Of a stretch of 64,000 bases of DNA, positions 63,749-64,000 are shown one piece after another. Numbering within the stretch: position 1 is the first letter of the stretch; each line of letters opens with the position of its first letter. Made by a program: the position numbers and the translations under genes. The DNA is from Cheilinus undulatus (Eukaryota > Chordata > Actinopteri > Labriformes > Labridae). The notes beneath the pieces are model-generated. The model saw only the letters and a list, made by a program, of their open reading frames with translations, had not been told where the DNA came from and searched no databases. The stretch lies in assembly GCF_018320785.1 (NCBI RefSeq), contig NC_054881.1, positions 26,907,775-26,971,774 on the forward strand, written 5' to 3'.

Positions 63749-64000
63749 ATAATTGTTATGCTGCAGGTGAGATATATCAAAGTGGCCTCATCAGCCTTAT
63801 ACTTTTCTGTAGGTGGCCATCAGTTAGAGAAGTTTGGACACCCCAGCTTGAATGCAATGTGATGGACTTCTTTGCTCTAATTCTTAACCTATATGAACTT
63901 GTTTGGGAGGATTTCAGTTTTCACAATCCACTACAAATTGTTCCACAGTCTTACCGAGGTAGAAGGTGTGGGTCGATGTTACAAAGGACATGAAGTAAAT
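57205..64000 (-). CDS. slc46a2: SLC46-family membrane transporter, 3' exons only (probably slc46a2)
   Basis: Major-facilitator transporter family related to the proton-coupled folate carrier. SLC46A2 is expressed in thymic stroma and epithelia (family knowledge). The gene enters from the right edge. Minus-strand exons are >64000-63955 (...FVTSTHTFYLG), 62317-62234 (ARSLNLFALIPLPTIRALLS, then QQVSASSCG), 57801-57645 and a small last exon 57232-57205 (SPQRQRHN, TAG). Phases 1, 1 and 2 match and all borders are GT/AG. The 57645-57801 exon encodes LTFLQLALKFAGLAYIPAF, KIYQGTLSWFPGF and a final hydrophobic helix VFTLASILTVLGMIPI, the last two transmembrane segments of an SLC46 protein. The choice of A2 rests on the neighbouring inip-snx30 pair. 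The last tiny exon is the least certain. Upstream exons lie outside the window. Confidence 0.7.
57802..59285. other. SLC46 gene intron, unassigned part
   Basis: No exon or clear mobile element recognised. Short frames here have no family motif. Confidence 0.45.
59286..59692. mobile_element. 407-bp element made of stacked palindromes, 6-bp target duplication
   Basis: The ends TACGGTGGCGTATTGCATTC and GAATACATTATGCCACCATA are inverted. Perfect CATTAG repeats flank them (59280-59285 and 59693-59698). Inside, CCTGTTTTTACGAGATACTA and its complement TATCTCGTAAAAACAGG alternate three times between 59326 and 59480, so each block can fold into a hairpin. One more half, ATCTCGTAAAAACTGGAG, lies at 59639. 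No coding capacity. Confidence 0.75.
59852..60407. mobile_element. Tc1-derived MITE, copy 2 (sister of 12284-12834)
   Basis: The ends TACAGTGCTTAACAAATTTA and AAATTTGTTAAGCACTGTA are near-perfect inverted repeats. A remnant transposase start reads [20 protein letters not shown] from 60289 before a stop, which shows descent from a Tc1/mariner element. It is collinear with copy 1 but lacks the CCCTAA insert. Confidence 0.8.
60750..61304 (-). mobile_element. Captured-exon MITE, copy B (555 bp, SLC46 gene intron)
   Basis: This is the reverse-orientation copy of 26130-26691. The ends are TTAACCTGACATGCCAGATG and CATCTGCTTTGTAAGGTTA. The flanks cctttgag (60742-60749) and ccttcaag (61305-61312) agree at six of eight positions. 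It shares CACGTG (60903-60908), GGGCCAATCAAAG, GTGATTGGATGAACG and GCTGATTGGTCC with copy A. Each end contains its own small hairpin (CAGATGGATTTG...CACATCCATCTG). Confidence 0.78.
61023..61115 (-). pseudogene. Captured first coding exon inside MITE copy B
   Basis: Minus-strand ATG opens 31 codons with SVDAAKAPVLPELDDISLLK then EEQRTV, followed by GTGAGT as in copy A. Compared with 26320-26406 it has a two-codon insertion and a few substitutions but no stop or frameshift. It has the same orientation as the SLC46 gene, so a transcript from it could in principle splice into downstream SLC46 exons. Confidence 0.45.
61305..62233. other. SLC46 gene intron, unassigned part
   Basis: No exon or clear mobile element. 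The sequence is AT-rich. A short stretch similar to 60410-60600 recurs near 61335-61570 (AAGGTTGTTGAAAAATGAGT, TTTCCCAGAATGCC), so MITE copy B sits between two halves of an older, roughly duplicated unit. Confidence 0.4.
63395..63745 (+). pseudogene. LINE 3' end (L2/CR1-group), nested
   Basis: Plus-strand text contains the C-terminal block of a non-LTR reverse transcriptase: DRAFRTTAPILWNSF, then after a frame change CNAPSLDAFKKLLKHHLF. A short 3' UTR ends GGCGCTATATAAGCCCAAGC and then a (TTA)n run, the typical tail of this LINE group. It is strongly 5'-truncated. Confidence 0.8.
63716..63745. repeat. (TTA)n microsatellite, LINE tail
   Basis: About nine TTA/ATT units directly follow the LINE 3' end, as expected for the terminal repeat used in its own priming. 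Confidence 0.9.

Larger units (their letters stand above)
63230..63846. mobile_element. hAT-like element enclosing a LINE tail
   Basis: The left end CAGGGGTGTCCCAACTATGG and right end AGTTTGGACACCCCAG are inverted. The flanks ctttaatg (63222-63229) and cttgaatg (63847-63854) are an 8-bp duplication with one mismatch. The terminal sequence is related to that of the element at 5069-5854. The interior is interrupted by the LINE fragment at about 63395-63745. Confidence 0.75.

Overview
The window reads as nuclear DNA of a ray-finned fish, probably a percomorph-like teleost. The genes are split by GT-AG introns. The non-coding DNA is AT-rich and packed with Tc1/mariner, hAT-like, tRNA-SINE and fish-type non-LTR elements. 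There is no bacterial, viral or organellar gene. Species cannot be fixed from the sequence alone.

Four protein genes can be assembled exon by exon. (1) snx18 (- strand, 4746-19698) has four coding exons giving 557 residues with an SH3-linker-PX-BAR layout. (2) inip (- strand, 25797-28420) has four coding exons giving 102 residues and encodes the small subunit of the SOSS single-stranded-DNA repair complex. (3) snx30 (+ strand, 29235-47851) has nine coding exons giving 437 residues of a PX-BAR sorting nexin. (4) The last part of an SLC46-family transporter, probably slc46a2 (- strand, 57205 to beyond 64000), has four recognisable 3' exons and runs off the right edge. All proposed junctions keep the reading frame. 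The order inip - snx30 - slc46a2 matches human 9q32 as I recall it, while snx18 lies beside this block here although human SNX18 is on chromosome 5.

Layout: 1-4.7 kb is downstream of snx18. 4.7-19.7 kb is snx18, with intron 3 (9.3 kb) and intron 2 (3.5 kb) full of transposon remnants. 19.7-25.8 kb is intergenic. 25.8-28.4 kb is inip. 28.4-29.2 kb is a divergent inip/snx30 promoter with a GTCACGTGAC palindrome. 29.2-47.9 kb is snx30, with LINE, Tc1, SINE and foldback insertions in its introns, followed by a probable 4.1-kb 3' UTR. 52-55.6 kb holds two Tc1/mariner elements. 57.2-64 kb is the SLC46 gene.

The genes are ordinary housekeeping or membrane-traffic genes and form no operon-like system. 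The most unusual signal is a family of about 560-bp non-autonomous elements (best copies 26130-26691 and 60750-61304) with near-matching 8-bp target duplications. Both good copies carry the same apparent promoter (CCAAT boxes, CACGTG) plus a short first coding exon ending in an intact GTGAGT splice donor, which looks like a captured and mobilised gene start. Other structural highlights are a 657-bp foldback element inside a tRNA-SINE, a 407-bp element with stacked palindromes and a perfect 6-bp duplication, and a telomere-like CCCTAA run inside one of two sister Tc1-derived MITEs.
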